Both the position numbers and the translations under genes were made by a program. From assembly GCA_934654815.1 (NCBI GenBank), contig CAKUGU010000047.1:1-16316 (forward strand): a stretch of 16,316 bases of DNA, in the 5' to 3' direction. The notes under the pieces were generated by a model that saw only the letters and a program-made list of their open reading frames with translations, was not told where the DNA came from and searched no databases. This document shows positions 1 through 7,299 of this stretch, piece after piece (the first letter of the stretch is position 1; the number at the start of each line of letters is the position of its first letter). Origin of the DNA: an uncultured Ellagibacter sp. GTDB taxonomy: Bacteria; Actinomycetota; Coriobacteriia; Coriobacteriales; Eggerthellaceae.

Positions 1-144
1 CTGCCCGTAGGGAGCCTGCCCGTACGGGGGGTTGGCGTAGTTCGAGGGCTGCTGCGGCGTGTACCCGTACGGTTGCTGCGGGTTGTAGCCGTAGGGCTGG
101 CCGTAGCCGTAAGGAGGCTGGCCATTGTACCCGTAAGGCGGCTG
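1..144 (-). repeat. Degenerate tandem repeat coding for PYG(Y/Q) units
   Basis: The minus strand encodes repeated PPYGYNGQ, PPYGYGQ, PYGYNPQQ, PYGYTPQQ and PPYGQ units. At DNA level the reiterated core is CCGTA(C/A/G)GG as read on the plus strand. The unit length varies between 5 and 8 codons, so this is a protein-level low-complexity tail and not a DNA satellite. It may be cut by the window edge. Confidence 0.8.
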
Positions 145-633
145 CTCGACGGGCGCCTTCTTCAGCCTGTTGAGGTAAACGGCCGAGATGATGAGCAGCG
201 CCATGGTGATGAGGTTGCCCATGAGAAGCGCCGCGACGGCGCCGACGATCGCCCAAATGAACGTCATGTTGAGCTTCTCGCGGCGCGCGCAGTTGCGGAT
301 GCCGAGGATGCCCGAAACGAGCGGCACGACCGACCCGATGAGCCCCCACACGAGGGCGAACGCGCCCAACCCCAAGACGACGCCGAGGACGGTGGAGACG
401 TCGGTCCCGCTTAACGCCTGGTAGTAGGCGTAATCGTCGTCGAAGTAGTTCGTGTTGCCTTGTGCGGCGTCCTGCAGCTCGTGGTTCAGCTCGGATACGA
501 ACGAGGGGTCGTTCGCGACCACGCCGAGGGCGGCGAGGGCAGCAAAACCGAGGATCACGGCGAGGATGCTCAACGCCGACAGGACGACGACGGCGATGCT
601 CAGGCCTCGCACGGTTTTCGCGTCGGAACTCAT
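1..633 (-). CDS. Three-helix membrane protein with Pro/Tyr/Gly-rich repeat tail (partial, 3' end beyond window)
   Basis: Reading the minus strand from ATG at 633 gives 211 residues that continue off the left edge. AAAGGAG lies just upstream (revcomp of 641-648), which supports this start. Residues about 10-40, 81-111 and 123-153 are hydrophobic and probably membrane-spanning. Between helices 1 and 2 is an acidic, Tyr-rich loop (FDDDYAYYQ, about 64-72). From about 165 the chain becomes a hydrophilic tail of PPYGY, QPYGY and APYGQ units. The layout resembles DUF4190-like small actinobacterial membrane proteins with Pro/Tyr/Gln tails, but in those the tail is usually N-terminal and here it is C-terminal. 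The function is unknown. The gene diverges from the alcohol dehydrogenase at 787. Confidence that it is a real gene is high; the family assignment is weak. Confidence 0.8.
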   Translation of the reverse strand, partial: MSSDAKTVRGLSIAVVVLSALSILAVILGFAALAALGVVANDPSFVSELNHELQDAAQGNTNYFDDDYAYYQALSGTDVSTVLGVVLGLGAFALVWGLIGSVVPLVSGILGIRNCARREKLNMTFIWAIVGAVAALLMGNLITMALLIISAVYLNRLKKAPVEQPPYGYNGQPPYGYGQPYGYNPQQPYGYTPQQPSNYANPPYGQAPYGQ

Positions 634-656
634 GAGTGTTCTCCTTTCGGGAAACG

Positions 657-739
657 TTTGCGTTGCCAAGTATACTATGGCGGTAAGGTCGCGCCTGTAG
701 CGCCCCGGTGCGCATTGCGCAACGGTTTGGCAACGCAAA
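657..739. promoter_or_regulatory. Perfect 13-bp inverted repeat in divergent promoter region
   Basis: TTTGCGTTGCCAA at 657-669 is matched exactly by its reverse complement TTGGCAACGCAAA at 727-739, with 57 bp between the arms. The pair sits between two divergent starts (633 minus, 787 plus). The palindrome AGTATACT (669-676), which contains a TATACT -10-like element on both strands, abuts the left arm. No convincing -35 was found for either direction. A pair of sites for a regulator of one or both genes is the simplest reading and is an inference. Confidence 0.45.
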
Positions 740-786
740 GGGGTTTCCTCGGCGCTTCAGGCTGGAAACGAGAAGAAGGGGAATGC

Positions 787-1971
787 ATGCAAGACTTCGA
801 ATTCATGTCGCCGACCCAGTTCGTGTTCGGACGCGCCGCCGAGAAGAAGGTGGGCGCGAAGCTCGCCGAGCGCGGCGCGCATAAGGTGCTTGTCCACTTC
901 GGCGGCCACAGCGCGCGCAAGAGCGGGCTGCTCGACCGTGTGTGCGCATCGCTCGACGATGCGGGCATCGAGCACGTGGAACTCGGCGGCGTGCGGCCGA
1001 ATCCCGAGATCACGCTCGTGCGCGAGGGTGTTGCGCTCTGCAAGAAGGAAGGCGTCGACTGGGTACTCGCCGTCGGCGGCGGGTCGGTCATCGACTCGGC
1101 GAAGGCCATCGCGAACGGCGCGTGCATCGAAGAGGACGTGTGGGAGCTGTTCACGACGAAGAAGCCGAATCCCACCGTGCTCCCCATCGCCGTGGTGCTC
1201 ACCATTCCCGCGGCGGGCAGCGAGGCGTCCAAGAACACCGTGGTGAGTAACGACGAGCTCGGCATGAAGACCGGTTACGGCAACGAGCACCAGCGCCCGA
1301 AGCTCGCGTTCATGAATCCCGAGCTCACCTTCACACTGCCGCCCTTCCAAACGGCGGCCGGCATCACCGACATGTTCTGCCACCTGCTCGAACGCTTCTT
1401 CGACGACGTGGGCGCGGTTCCCGTGACGGACAATCTGAACCTCTCGCTCATGAAGACGGTGCGCGCCGAGGCCCCGCGCGTGCTTTCGAACCCGACCGAC
1501 TACGAGGCGCGCGCGAACATCATGTGGGCGGGGATGCTCTGCCATCAGGGGCTTGCCGGCGCGGGGCGCCATGAGGACTGGGCGACCCACGCGCTCGAGC
1601 ACGAGCTTTCGGCGTATGACACCACGATCACGCACGGGGCGGGGCTCGCGTGCATGTTCCCGGCGTGGATGGAGTACACCCATAAGGAGAATCCCGGCCG
1701 CCTTGCCTACTACGGGCGCGAGGTGTTCGGGCTTGCCCCCACGGGCGACGTCTGCGCCGACGCGCTTGCCGCCGCTGGGGAAACGCGTCGCTTCTTCGCG
1801 TCGCTCGGCATGCCGACGAGCCTGACCGAACTCGGGATCGGCGAGGACAAGATCGACGGCGCCATTAAGAAGATGACCCCCACGCTGCGCAAGAACAAAG
1901 GCGACGTGTTCGGCAGCTTCAAGAAGCTCACGATGAAGGACGCCGAGGCGATCTACCGCCTGGCGCTGTAA
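787..1971 (+). CDS. Iron-dependent alcohol dehydrogenase, YqhD/BDH type
   Basis: This 394-residue protein belongs to the iron-containing alcohol dehydrogenase family, whose members reduce aldehydes or oxidise alcohols with NAD(P)H in the cytoplasm. The N-terminal dinucleotide domain carries GGGSVIDSAKAIA at about 97-109. The family motif IPAAGSEAS follows. The four metal ligands expected for YqhD can be placed at D195 and H199 (GITDMFCH), H268 (ATHALEH) and H283 (TITHG). Length and ligand spacing are within a residue or two of E. coli YqhD. I chose ATG at 787 because GAAGGGG precedes it and the protein then begins like family members; the frame is open far upstream, but that part is unlike the family. 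Cofactor (NADPH is usual in this subgroup) and substrate cannot be read from the sequence. It converges with the gene ending at 2014. Confidence 0.92.
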   Translation: MQDFEFMSPTQFVFGRAAEKKVGAKLAERGAHKVLVHFGGHSARKSGLLDRVCASLDDAGIEHVELGGVRPNPEITLVREGVALCKKEGVDWVLAVGGGSVIDSAKAIANGACIEEDVWELFTTKKPNPTVLPIAVVLTIPAAGSEASKNTVVSNDELGMKTGYGNEHQRPKLAFMNPELTFTLPPFQTAAGITDMFCHLLERFFDDVGAVPVTDNLNLSLMKTVRAEAPRVLSNPTDYEARANIMWAGMLCHQGLAGAGRHEDWATHALEHELSAYDTTITHGAGLACMFPAWMEYTHKENPGRLAYYGREVFGLAPTGDVCADALAAAGETRRFFASLGMPTSLTELGIGEDKIDGAIKKMTPTLRKNKGDVFGSFKKLTMKDAEAIYRLAL

Positions 1972-2013
1972 CCGCTGCGAGGCGGCGCGCGCGTTGCCGG
2001 CGCGCGCCGCGCG

Positions 2014-2379
2014 CTAGTCGGCGATGAGCGAATTCACGATCGACGATACGATGCTGATGACGATCGAGGCGATAAGCGCCGACAGGAAGCTGAATATTTC
2101 GATGCCCGCGCCGAAGAGCCCCTGCGTGAGGGCCGAGGCGAGGTAGAGGAGAAGCGCGTTCACCACGAGGTAGAAGATGCCGAGCGTGAGGAACGTGATC
2201 GGCAGGCTCAAGATCTGCAGGACCGGCTTCACGCCGATGTTCACGAGCGACAAGATAAGCGCGAACAGGGCGACGGAGATCCAGGCGCTCTGCCCGCCGA
2301 CGATCTCGATGCCGGGGACGATCCAGGCCGCTGCGGCCACGGCCACGGCGGTTGCGAGCCAACGTGCGATGAAGTTCAT
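2014..2379 (-). CDS. Small PF04020 (YvlD-like, phage-holin-superfamily IV) membrane protein
   Basis: The product is 121 residues and almost entirely hydrophobic, with four likely transmembrane helices. The segment NIGVKPVLQILSLPITFLTL (about 47-66) followed by GIFYLVVNALLLY is the hallmark of PF04020, a family of unknown function named after a distant similarity to phage holins. It is widespread on bacterial chromosomes, so this is not evidence for a prophage. ATG at 2379 is preceded by AAGGAAGGAA at good spacing; the frame is open further upstream but there it only shadows the kinase gene. The start lies 13 bp after the stop of the histidine kinase (2393), with the ribosome site in that gap, so the two are probably cotranscribed. 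Confidence 0.88.
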   Translation of the reverse strand: MNFIARWLATAVAVAAAAWIVPGIEIVGGQSAWISVALFALILSLVNIGVKPVLQILSLPITFLTLGIFYLVVNALLLYLASALTQGLFGAGIEIFSFLSALIASIVISIVSSIVNSLIAD

Positions 2380-2392
2380 AGGTTCCTTCCTT

Positions 2393-4717
2393 TTAACCAA
2401 GGTTTGCTTCGTTGCCGGGTTCGCCTGCGCGGGCGCAACGCTCTTCAAGGGAAAGAAGCGTCCTTGCGATGTCGTCGATGTTGAAGGGCTTCGCGACGTG
2501 GGCGTCCATGCCCGCGTCGAGCGCCGCCGCCACGTCCTCGGCGTAGGCGTTCGCGGTGACGGCGAGGATGATGATGCCCGAGGCGTCCTTTCGGGGAAGC
2601 GCCCGGATCGCACGGGTGGCGGCGTACCCGTCCATGACGGGCATCATAACATCCATGAACACGGCGTCGAAGGTGCCGGGCGGATCATCGGAAAACGCAC
2701 GCACGGCCTCCTCCCCGTCGCTCACGCACGAAACCTCGCCGCCGCGCGCCTTGATGAACTCGGCGAGGATGCGCTGGTTGATCACGTTGTCCTCGGCGAT
2801 GAGAAAGCGCTTGCCCGAAAACGCGCGGGAAAGGTCGCAGGTTGGTTCGCGTTCGCCGTCGACGGGTTGCGAGGGCTGTTTCTCCAGTTCAGACGCATCG
2901 CTCGCGCGGTTCCACGCGTTGCTTTCCCCCTTGCTTGCGCTTCCGCCCGCTTTATCGCTGCCCGAGAAGGGGACGAGAGGGTCTTCTTTGGGAAGCTCAA
3001 GCTCGACGGTGAACGCGGTGCCGCGCCCTTCCTCGCTTTTCACGGCGATGGTGCCGCCCATCGCGTCGACGATGGCCTTGGTGATGGTCATGCCGAGCCC
3101 CGTGCCGGCGATGTTCCTCGCGATGACGCGCTCGTCGCGCGCGAACGGCTGGAAGATCTGCTCGACGAATTCGGGCGGCATGCCGATACCCGTGTCGGCG
3201 ACGACGATTTGGAGCCGTGCGAAATGGGGGTTCAACGGCGTGACCTCGCGTATGGTGAAGCGGACGTTGCCGCCTTCGGGGGTGTACTTCACCGCATTCG
3301 ACAGTAGGTTCAGCATGATCTGCCGCCCGCGCAGCTCGTCGGCGGAAAGGAGGCGATGCTCAACCTCCGACGTGTCGACGGTGAGGGTGACCCCCTTCTT
3401 CGCGGCCTCGGGCTCGATGATGGAGAGCACGCTTTCGACGGTGTCGTCGATGCAGCAGCGTGCCTCGCGCAGGTCGATTTCGCCGCTCTCGATCTTGGAG
3501 ACGTCGAGCACGTCGTTCACGAGCCCGAGAAGGTGCTCGCTCGACGCTTCGATGGTGCGCAGGCACTCCTGCGTCTTCTTCTCGTCGTCGGGGTTTTCCT
3601 GCGCGATCCGCGTCATGCCGATGATGGCATTGATGGGCGTGCGGATGTCGTGCGACATGTTGGCGAGGAAGCTGCTCTTCGCGGCGTTCGCCGATTTGGC
3701 CAGTTCAAGCGCCTGTTTGAGGTGGTCGGCATACTTCGCGTCGACGCGGCGGCGGTTATTGCTCGCAAGTGCCGCGATGATCGCGCCCCCGAGCAGCACG
3801 AACACGAACGCCATGACGGCCACGGTGGTTGCCTGGACGGCGTTGACGTTCGCGTTCACGTTGGCGGCGGGCACGGTTCCGACGAGCATCCAGTCCTGGA
3901 AGCCGACGGGGCGGTAGGTAAGATAGTACGCGGTGCCGCCTTCCTGGTATCGCACCGTGCGCGGTGCGCCCGATGCGATGTCGGCTGCGATGTCGTCGGC
4001 GGTCGCGCCTCCGATGAACTCGGCGCTTTCGGCCAGGTGGGAGATGAGGTTCGTCTGATAGGCGTCGCTTTTGCTCGTGGTGAAGACGGTGCGGCCGTCG
4101 GGGTAGGCGACGGTGCTTGTGGAAGTGCCGCCGAAGATACCGATGTCGAGCGCCGAGGTGAGGTCGCCGGCATTGTAGCTGACGGCGATGGCGTTATAGG
4201 GGAATCCTTCGTATTCCTGCGGGGCGACCGACACGGCGAACAGCGTGGGCGCACCGCTTTCGCAGGGCTTCGTGTCGATGACCGCGTGTTTCGCGCCATT
4301 GCCGAGCGCGTCGAGCTGGCCGGCCGTCTCGAACGCGCCGGTCTCTCCCGAAAGCGTGCGATAGCGGTTGCCCTGAAGGAAGTAGAACGAGGTGAAGCCC
4401 CATTTCGTCTGCTCGTTTTCCAGGAAGGACTCGACGGTGGGGGAACCGCTTGCGTCGTTATTGCCCGTGCTTTTGGAGGCACCTTCGGCGCGTGCGGCCT
4501 CGATGAGGCCGATCGTGGTGTCCCAGGTTCCAAGGTGGTTCCACGTGTCGATGGTGAACGAGGTGAGGGCGCTATCGACCTGTCCGTATATCTCTTCAAG
4601 ATGCTGGGCGCTTTCGCGGAACACCTTGGCGTTGGTGAAATGGGCGTAGAAGACGCACGCGCCGATAACGGACGCGGCGATGAGGACGGCTGCGATGAGC
4701 GTGCGACCACGTTTCAT
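2393..4717 (-). CDS. Hybrid sensor histidine kinase with Cache-like sensor and receiver domain
   Basis: This 774-residue membrane protein is a complete hybrid two-component kinase. Helix 1 spans about 7-26. An extracytoplasmic region of about 30-285 looks like a Cache sensor (WDTTIG near the start, TAYYLTYRPV and WMLVGTVP near the end). Helix 2 is about 296-319. The HisKA box is FLANMSHDIRTPINAIIGM with phospho-acceptor H356. The ATPase domain has N-box NLLSNAVKY (470-478), DTGIGMP (508-514) and GTGLGM (538-543). After a polar linker (about 577-635) comes a receiver with acidic pair E642/D643, phospho-acceptor D689 (FMDVMMPVMDG), T721 and K743. No Hpt domain or separate response regulator lies in the window, so the output is unknown. 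A weak GAGAG precedes ATG at 4717. The downstream PF04020 gene is probably in the same transcript. Confidence 0.93.
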   Translation of the reverse strand: MKRGRTLIAAVLIAASVIGACVFYAHFTNAKVFRESAQHLEEIYGQVDSALTSFTIDTWNHLGTWDTTIGLIEAARAEGASKSTGNNDASGSPTVESFLENEQTKWGFTSFYFLQGNRYRTLSGETGAFETAGQLDALGNGAKHAVIDTKPCESGAPTLFAVSVAPQEYEGFPYNAIAVSYNAGDLTSALDIGIFGGTSTSTVAYPDGRTVFTTSKSDAYQTNLISHLAESAEFIGGATADDIAADIASGAPRTVRYQEGGTAYYLTYRPVGFQDWMLVGTVPAANVNANVNAVQATTVAVMAFVFVLLGGAIIAALASNNRRRVDAKYADHLKQALELAKSANAAKSSFLANMSHDIRTPINAIIGMTRIAQENPDDEKKTQECLRTIEASSEHLLGLVNDVLDVSKIESGEIDLREARCCIDDTVESVLSIIEPEAAKKGVTLTVDTSEVEHRLLSADELRGRQIMLNLLSNAVKYTPEGGNVRFTIREVTPLNPHFARLQIVVADTGIGMPPEFVEQIFQPFARDERVIARNIAGTGLGMTITKAIVDAMGGTIAVKSEEGRGTAFTVELELPKEDPLVPFSGSDKAGGSASKGESNAWNRASDASELEKQPSQPVDGEREPTCDLSRAFSGKRFLIAEDNVINQRILAEFIKARGGEVSCVSDGEEAVRAFSDDPPGTFDAVFMDVMMPVMDGYAATRAIRALPRKDASGIIILAVTANAYAEDVAAALDAGMDAHVAKPFNIDDIARTLLSLEERCARAGEPGNEANLG

Positions 4718-4812
4718 AGGCTCTCTTTCGCGAGGGATTATTCGCTAGCCTACCAGGAGAAACGCCCCTGCCCCCGAACCGATGCCGAGCCGTAACCTCC
4801 AAGGGTGCTATG

Positions 4813-4821
4813 TGATACGAT
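4813..4821 (+). promoter_or_regulatory. Candidate extended -10 promoter for the island operon
   Basis: TGATACGAT (4813-4821) has the extended -10 form TG-n-TACGAT. It lies 46 bp before the ATG at 4867 and after the divergent kinase start. No good -35 hexamer lies 16-18 bp upstream. The AAAGGAG ribosome site at about 4853-4859 belongs to the same leader. The call rests on position and a partial consensus only. Confidence 0.3.
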
Positions 4822-4866
4822 ACCGATAGTCGCTGATTACGATTTTTCTCAAAAGGAGCTCGTCTT

Positions 4867-6189
4867 ATGGGCATGAGGTTTCGAAAAAGCGTGAGCCTTG
4901 GTAAGGGAATGCGGGTTAATTTCTCGGGCTCTGGCGTGGGGTTATCACTCGGTCGACGCGGTGCGTCTGTGTCTCTCGGCAAGCGTGGGGCTTTTCTCAA
5001 CCTGGGGATTCCGGGGAGCGGATTGTCGTATCGCACGAAAATAGGGGGAGGATCGAAGGAAAAAGGAAAGCCAAGCAAGAAACCGGCTCCAGCGGCCAGC
5101 TCTTTTCAAGACCCGCTTTATCAGTGCTCTCGAGTAGAACTTGATAACGAAGGGAACTATCATTTTTACTCAAAAAGCGGCGGGGAAATCGTCGACAAGG
5201 CTGAAATCGATTCGATAAAGCGGTCGAAGGCTTTCCGTGAATTAAAGCCAGAACTGAAAGACCAGCAGCGTCGGGATGCCGCCTCGGTCGTAAATCAAAA
5301 TCGTACCGAAAACGAGGCATTCCTTCATCTCGCTCGTCGTGCCCCCGAGGTCGTCGATGCGAGCTATTATCAAGATGCGCTCGATTCTCTCGTTTTGGAA
5401 AAGTATGAAGCTCTTCCCTTCGAGACTCCGAAGCCCGATGCTCGCCAGGTTCAACTTGAGGTATCGAAAGAAGCCGATCGTCTCATAAAAGGATTCTTCG
5501 GGGTGAGGAAGAAGAGGGAGCAGTACTTCAATGAGCATTTCAACGATGTGCTCTCTGCTCGATTGAACGAATGGAAAGCGGCGAAAGAGAGCTACGAGCG
5601 AGATCAGGCGAAAATCAAGGAAGAGAAGGATGCGCAGTTCCTCAAGGAATACACCGATGCGAAGGTGCATCTTTCAGCCTTGATCGGAGGCGAACAGGAA
5701 GAGATAGAAAAAGCTGCCGCCCAATGGATCGAAGCAGTCGATTTGCCGATTGAGATAGCGGCGCAATTCGAATACCGTGCTTCGGAACAGACGCTCGCAA
5801 TCGACCTCGATTTGCCTGAAATCGAGGATTTGCCCCATGAAGAGGCTGTTCAGCTCAAGAGCGGCAATCTGAAGATGAGAGATAAAAGCCAGAAAGCCAT
5901 GCGGGAAGACTACGCATGCTGCGTTTTCAATGTGGCAGTATTTGTCGGGGCAAATCTATTCAATATCAGTCCCTGCATCAAAGAGATCGTTCTTTCTGGT
6001 TACACTCAAAGGCGCGATAAAAAGGGAGAAATGAATGACGACTACATCGTTTCAATTAAATTCGAGCGAAATAAATTCTATCAAGTAGATTATTCGTCAA
6101 TGGACGCCGAGTTCTTTTGCGCGCAATTCGAGAATAGATGCAATAAAACCAAAACGGATATATTCAAGGTGATTGAGCCTTTTTCGTAG
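4867..6189 (+). CDS. DUF4236-domain protein with long uncharacterised C-terminal region
   Basis: The first ~57 of 440 residues match DUF4236: RFRKSVSLGKGMRVNFSGSG, then GLSLGRRGASVSLGKRG and LNLGIPGSGLSYRTKIG, a glycine-rich beta-repeat pattern. A basic Lys/Pro linker (about 60-78) follows. Residues 85-290 are polar, mostly helical and rich in Lys/Glu, with a likely coiled coil at about 225-285. The last ~145 residues look alpha/beta (ACCVFNVAVFVGANLF, then DDYIVSIKFERNKFYQVDY) and I do not recognise them. There is no signal peptide or membrane helix, so the protein is probably cytoplasmic. AAAGGAG supports ATG at 4867; ATG at 4873 is an alternative. GC is well below the neighbours, counted as 53% and 38% in two 60-base lines against about 70% in ftsH, which suggests transfer. 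Only 36 bp separate it from the next gene. DUF4236 has no established function. Confidence 0.85.
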   Translation: MGMRFRKSVSLGKGMRVNFSGSGVGLSLGRRGASVSLGKRGAFLNLGIPGSGLSYRTKIGGGSKEKGKPSKKPAPAASSFQDPLYQCSRVELDNEGNYHFYSKSGGEIVDKAEIDSIKRSKAFRELKPELKDQQRRDAASVVNQNRTENEAFLHLARRAPEVVDASYYQDALDSLVLEKYEALPFETPKPDARQVQLEVSKEADRLIKGFFGVRKKREQYFNEHFNDVLSARLNEWKAAKESYERDQAKIKEEKDAQFLKEYTDAKVHLSALIGGEQEEIEKAAAQWIEAVDLPIEIAAQFEYRASEQTLAIDLDLPEIEDLPHEEAVQLKSGNLKMRDKSQKAMREDYACCVFNVAVFVGANLFNISPCIKEIVLSGYTQRRDKKGEMNDDYIVSIKFERNKFYQVDYSSMDAEFFCAQFENRCNKTKTDIFKVIEPFS

Positions 6190-6225
6190 CGAGTTATTAG
6201 TCCGATCGAACGTCTGGGGTATTGA

Positions 6226-7230
6226 ATGAAGTTACTGAAGAAGAACGATAAAGCGAGCACTTCTCCGAAAGGAACGTCGGGGGAAGAGGCCCTCACTTAT
6301 GTGCAAACAGCCTATCGGTATCCAATGGTTCTTGCCATTATCGGATTCGTGCTTGCTGTGTGCGGAGTTAAAGCGCTCTTCCTGGAAATCGCAGCTCTTT
6401 GCGTTGGTGCCTGCGCTCTTTTGGTACCGCTTGTGCGTAAGACTCCGCGTGAATATATAAAGGCGAGAATACCCGTTGCAGTTATTGCGGCAGTGGATAT
6501 CGTTTTTGGATTGATTTTCAGCATCTCGCTGCTTACGGCCGTAGGCCATTTGAGCGTGTACGTTGAGGGCAACGACGGCTATTCTCCCGATTCTGTGACG
6601 GTCCAGGTGAAGGGGACGCTGTCAGATGGGGGAACGTACAACAAAGAAATCGAGGCAAAGCCAGGAAGCGAGGTTGTTCTCGACGGTGCCAAAGCGGGAA
6701 CATATGAATTTGCGATCGCGAATGCTTATTTGACGTATGGCGGGAAGGTATATAAGGTCGCATCCGGTGCGACTGAGTCGTTCGACGGGAAGAGCGATCT
6801 GACCGCGCGCATTACGGTGGGAATCGATGAAGAGGCGACTGCCAAGAAGAAGGCTAAGGAAGAAGCCGACAAGAAAGCAGCCGAAGAAAAGAAGAAGCAA
6901 GAAGCTGAGGCGGCCGAGAAGAAGAAACAGGAAGAAGAGGCCGCGGCTGCGGCGAAGAAGCAGGAAGAAGAAGCTGCAGCTGCGAAGAAGCAGCAAGAAG
7001 AGAAGGCTGCCGCGGTCGCGGCAGCGGCAGCGAACGAATCGAGTTCGTCAAGTTCGTCGAGCGTTGACTCTGGGTCTTCGAATGCTGATGAGCGAACGGT
7101 GTACATTACCGATACGGGAGAGAAATATCATCGCGAGGGTTGCTCATCTTTGAAGAAGTCAAAACATCCTATTTCGCTTTCTGAAGCCAAGGCTCGCGGC
7201 TATGAACCATGTAAAAAATGCAAGCCGTAG
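6226..7230 (+). CDS. Membrane protein with coiled coil and C-terminal H-C-C-C metal-binding motif
   Basis: This 334-residue product has three likely membrane helices (about 32-49, 51-70 and 81-106). A beta-rich domain of about 108-200 follows (VYVEGNDGYSPDSVTVQVKG, then GTYEFAIANAYL), resembling an Ig-like or carboxypeptidase-regulatory fold. Residues about 201-269 are a Lys/Glu/Ala coiled coil, then comes a Ser linker (ESSSSSSSSVDSG). The end contains YHREGCSSL, ISLSEAKARGYEPC and KKC, with candidate metal ligands H302, C306, C329 and C332. This matches the short Ada-like zinc-binding tail found on many Firmicute and Coriobacterial nuclease and surface proteins. No catalytic domain is visible. 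ATG at 6226 has only a weak GGGG upstream, so expression may depend on coupling to the DUF4236 gene 36 bp before. Base composition is also lower than the core genes. The function is unknown; a scaffold or sensor role is a guess. Confidence 0.82.
   Translation: MKLLKKNDKASTSPKGTSGEEALTYVQTAYRYPMVLAIIGFVLAVCGVKALFLEIAALCVGACALLVPLVRKTPREYIKARIPVAVIAAVDIVFGLIFSISLLTAVGHLSVYVEGNDGYSPDSVTVQVKGTLSDGGTYNKEIEAKPGSEVVLDGAKAGTYEFAIANAYLTYGGKVYKVASGATESFDGKSDLTARITVGIDEEATAKKKAKEEADKKAAEEKKKQEAEAAEKKKQEEEAAAAAKKQEEEAAAAKKQQEEKAAAVAAAAANESSSSSSSSVDSGSSNADERTVYITDTGEKYHREGCSSLKKSKHPISLSEAKARGYEPCKKCKP
6832..7062 (+). repeat. Purine-rich low-complexity tract coding for Lys/Glu/Ala coiled coil and Ser run
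   Basis: Imperfect reiteration of GAAGAAG/GCTGCG-type codons gives units such as KKQEEEAAAA and KKKQEEEAA, followed by a run of eight serines from alternating AGT/TCG/AGC/TCA/TCT-type codons. Strong purine skew on the coding strand marks the tract. It is internal to the 6226-7230 gene and in frame throughout, so it is a length-variable linker and not an intergenic repeat. Confidence 0.75.
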
Positions 7231-7299
7231 AGCTTCTAACTTCGTTTGAAGAACACGCTAGCCATGGCGGCTGTTGTGACACAATGAGGGGAACATCGG

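Noticed and set aside
1..144. Possible CRISPR or DNA satellite
   Set aside because: Units are 5-8 codons, in frame and variable without spacers; they are a protein repeat tail.
460..786. Upstream extension of the alcohol dehydrogenase frame by about 109 codons
   Set aside because: It runs antisense through the membrane protein gene and the divergent spacer, is unlike any Fe-ADH N-terminus, and the GAAGGGG site supports 787.
757..1683. Minus-strand 308-codon frame over the alcohol dehydrogenase
   Set aside because: Compositional shadow; no recognisable motif and no ribosome site.
1984..2008. GGCGCGCG...CGCGCGCC hairpin between convergent genes as a terminator
   Set aside because: The stem is strong, but neither strand has a T-run after it, and the sequence is a near-pure GC alternation that pairs in many registers.
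2014..2379. Prophage lysis gene, from the holin-like family name
   Set aside because: PF04020 proteins are common chromosomal membrane proteins and no other phage gene is present.
3356..4795. 479-codon plus-strand frame opposite the histidine kinase
   Set aside because: Its Val/Asp/Gly/Arg-rich translation is the mirror of the kinase's GC-rich codons. The kinase frame has every expected motif.
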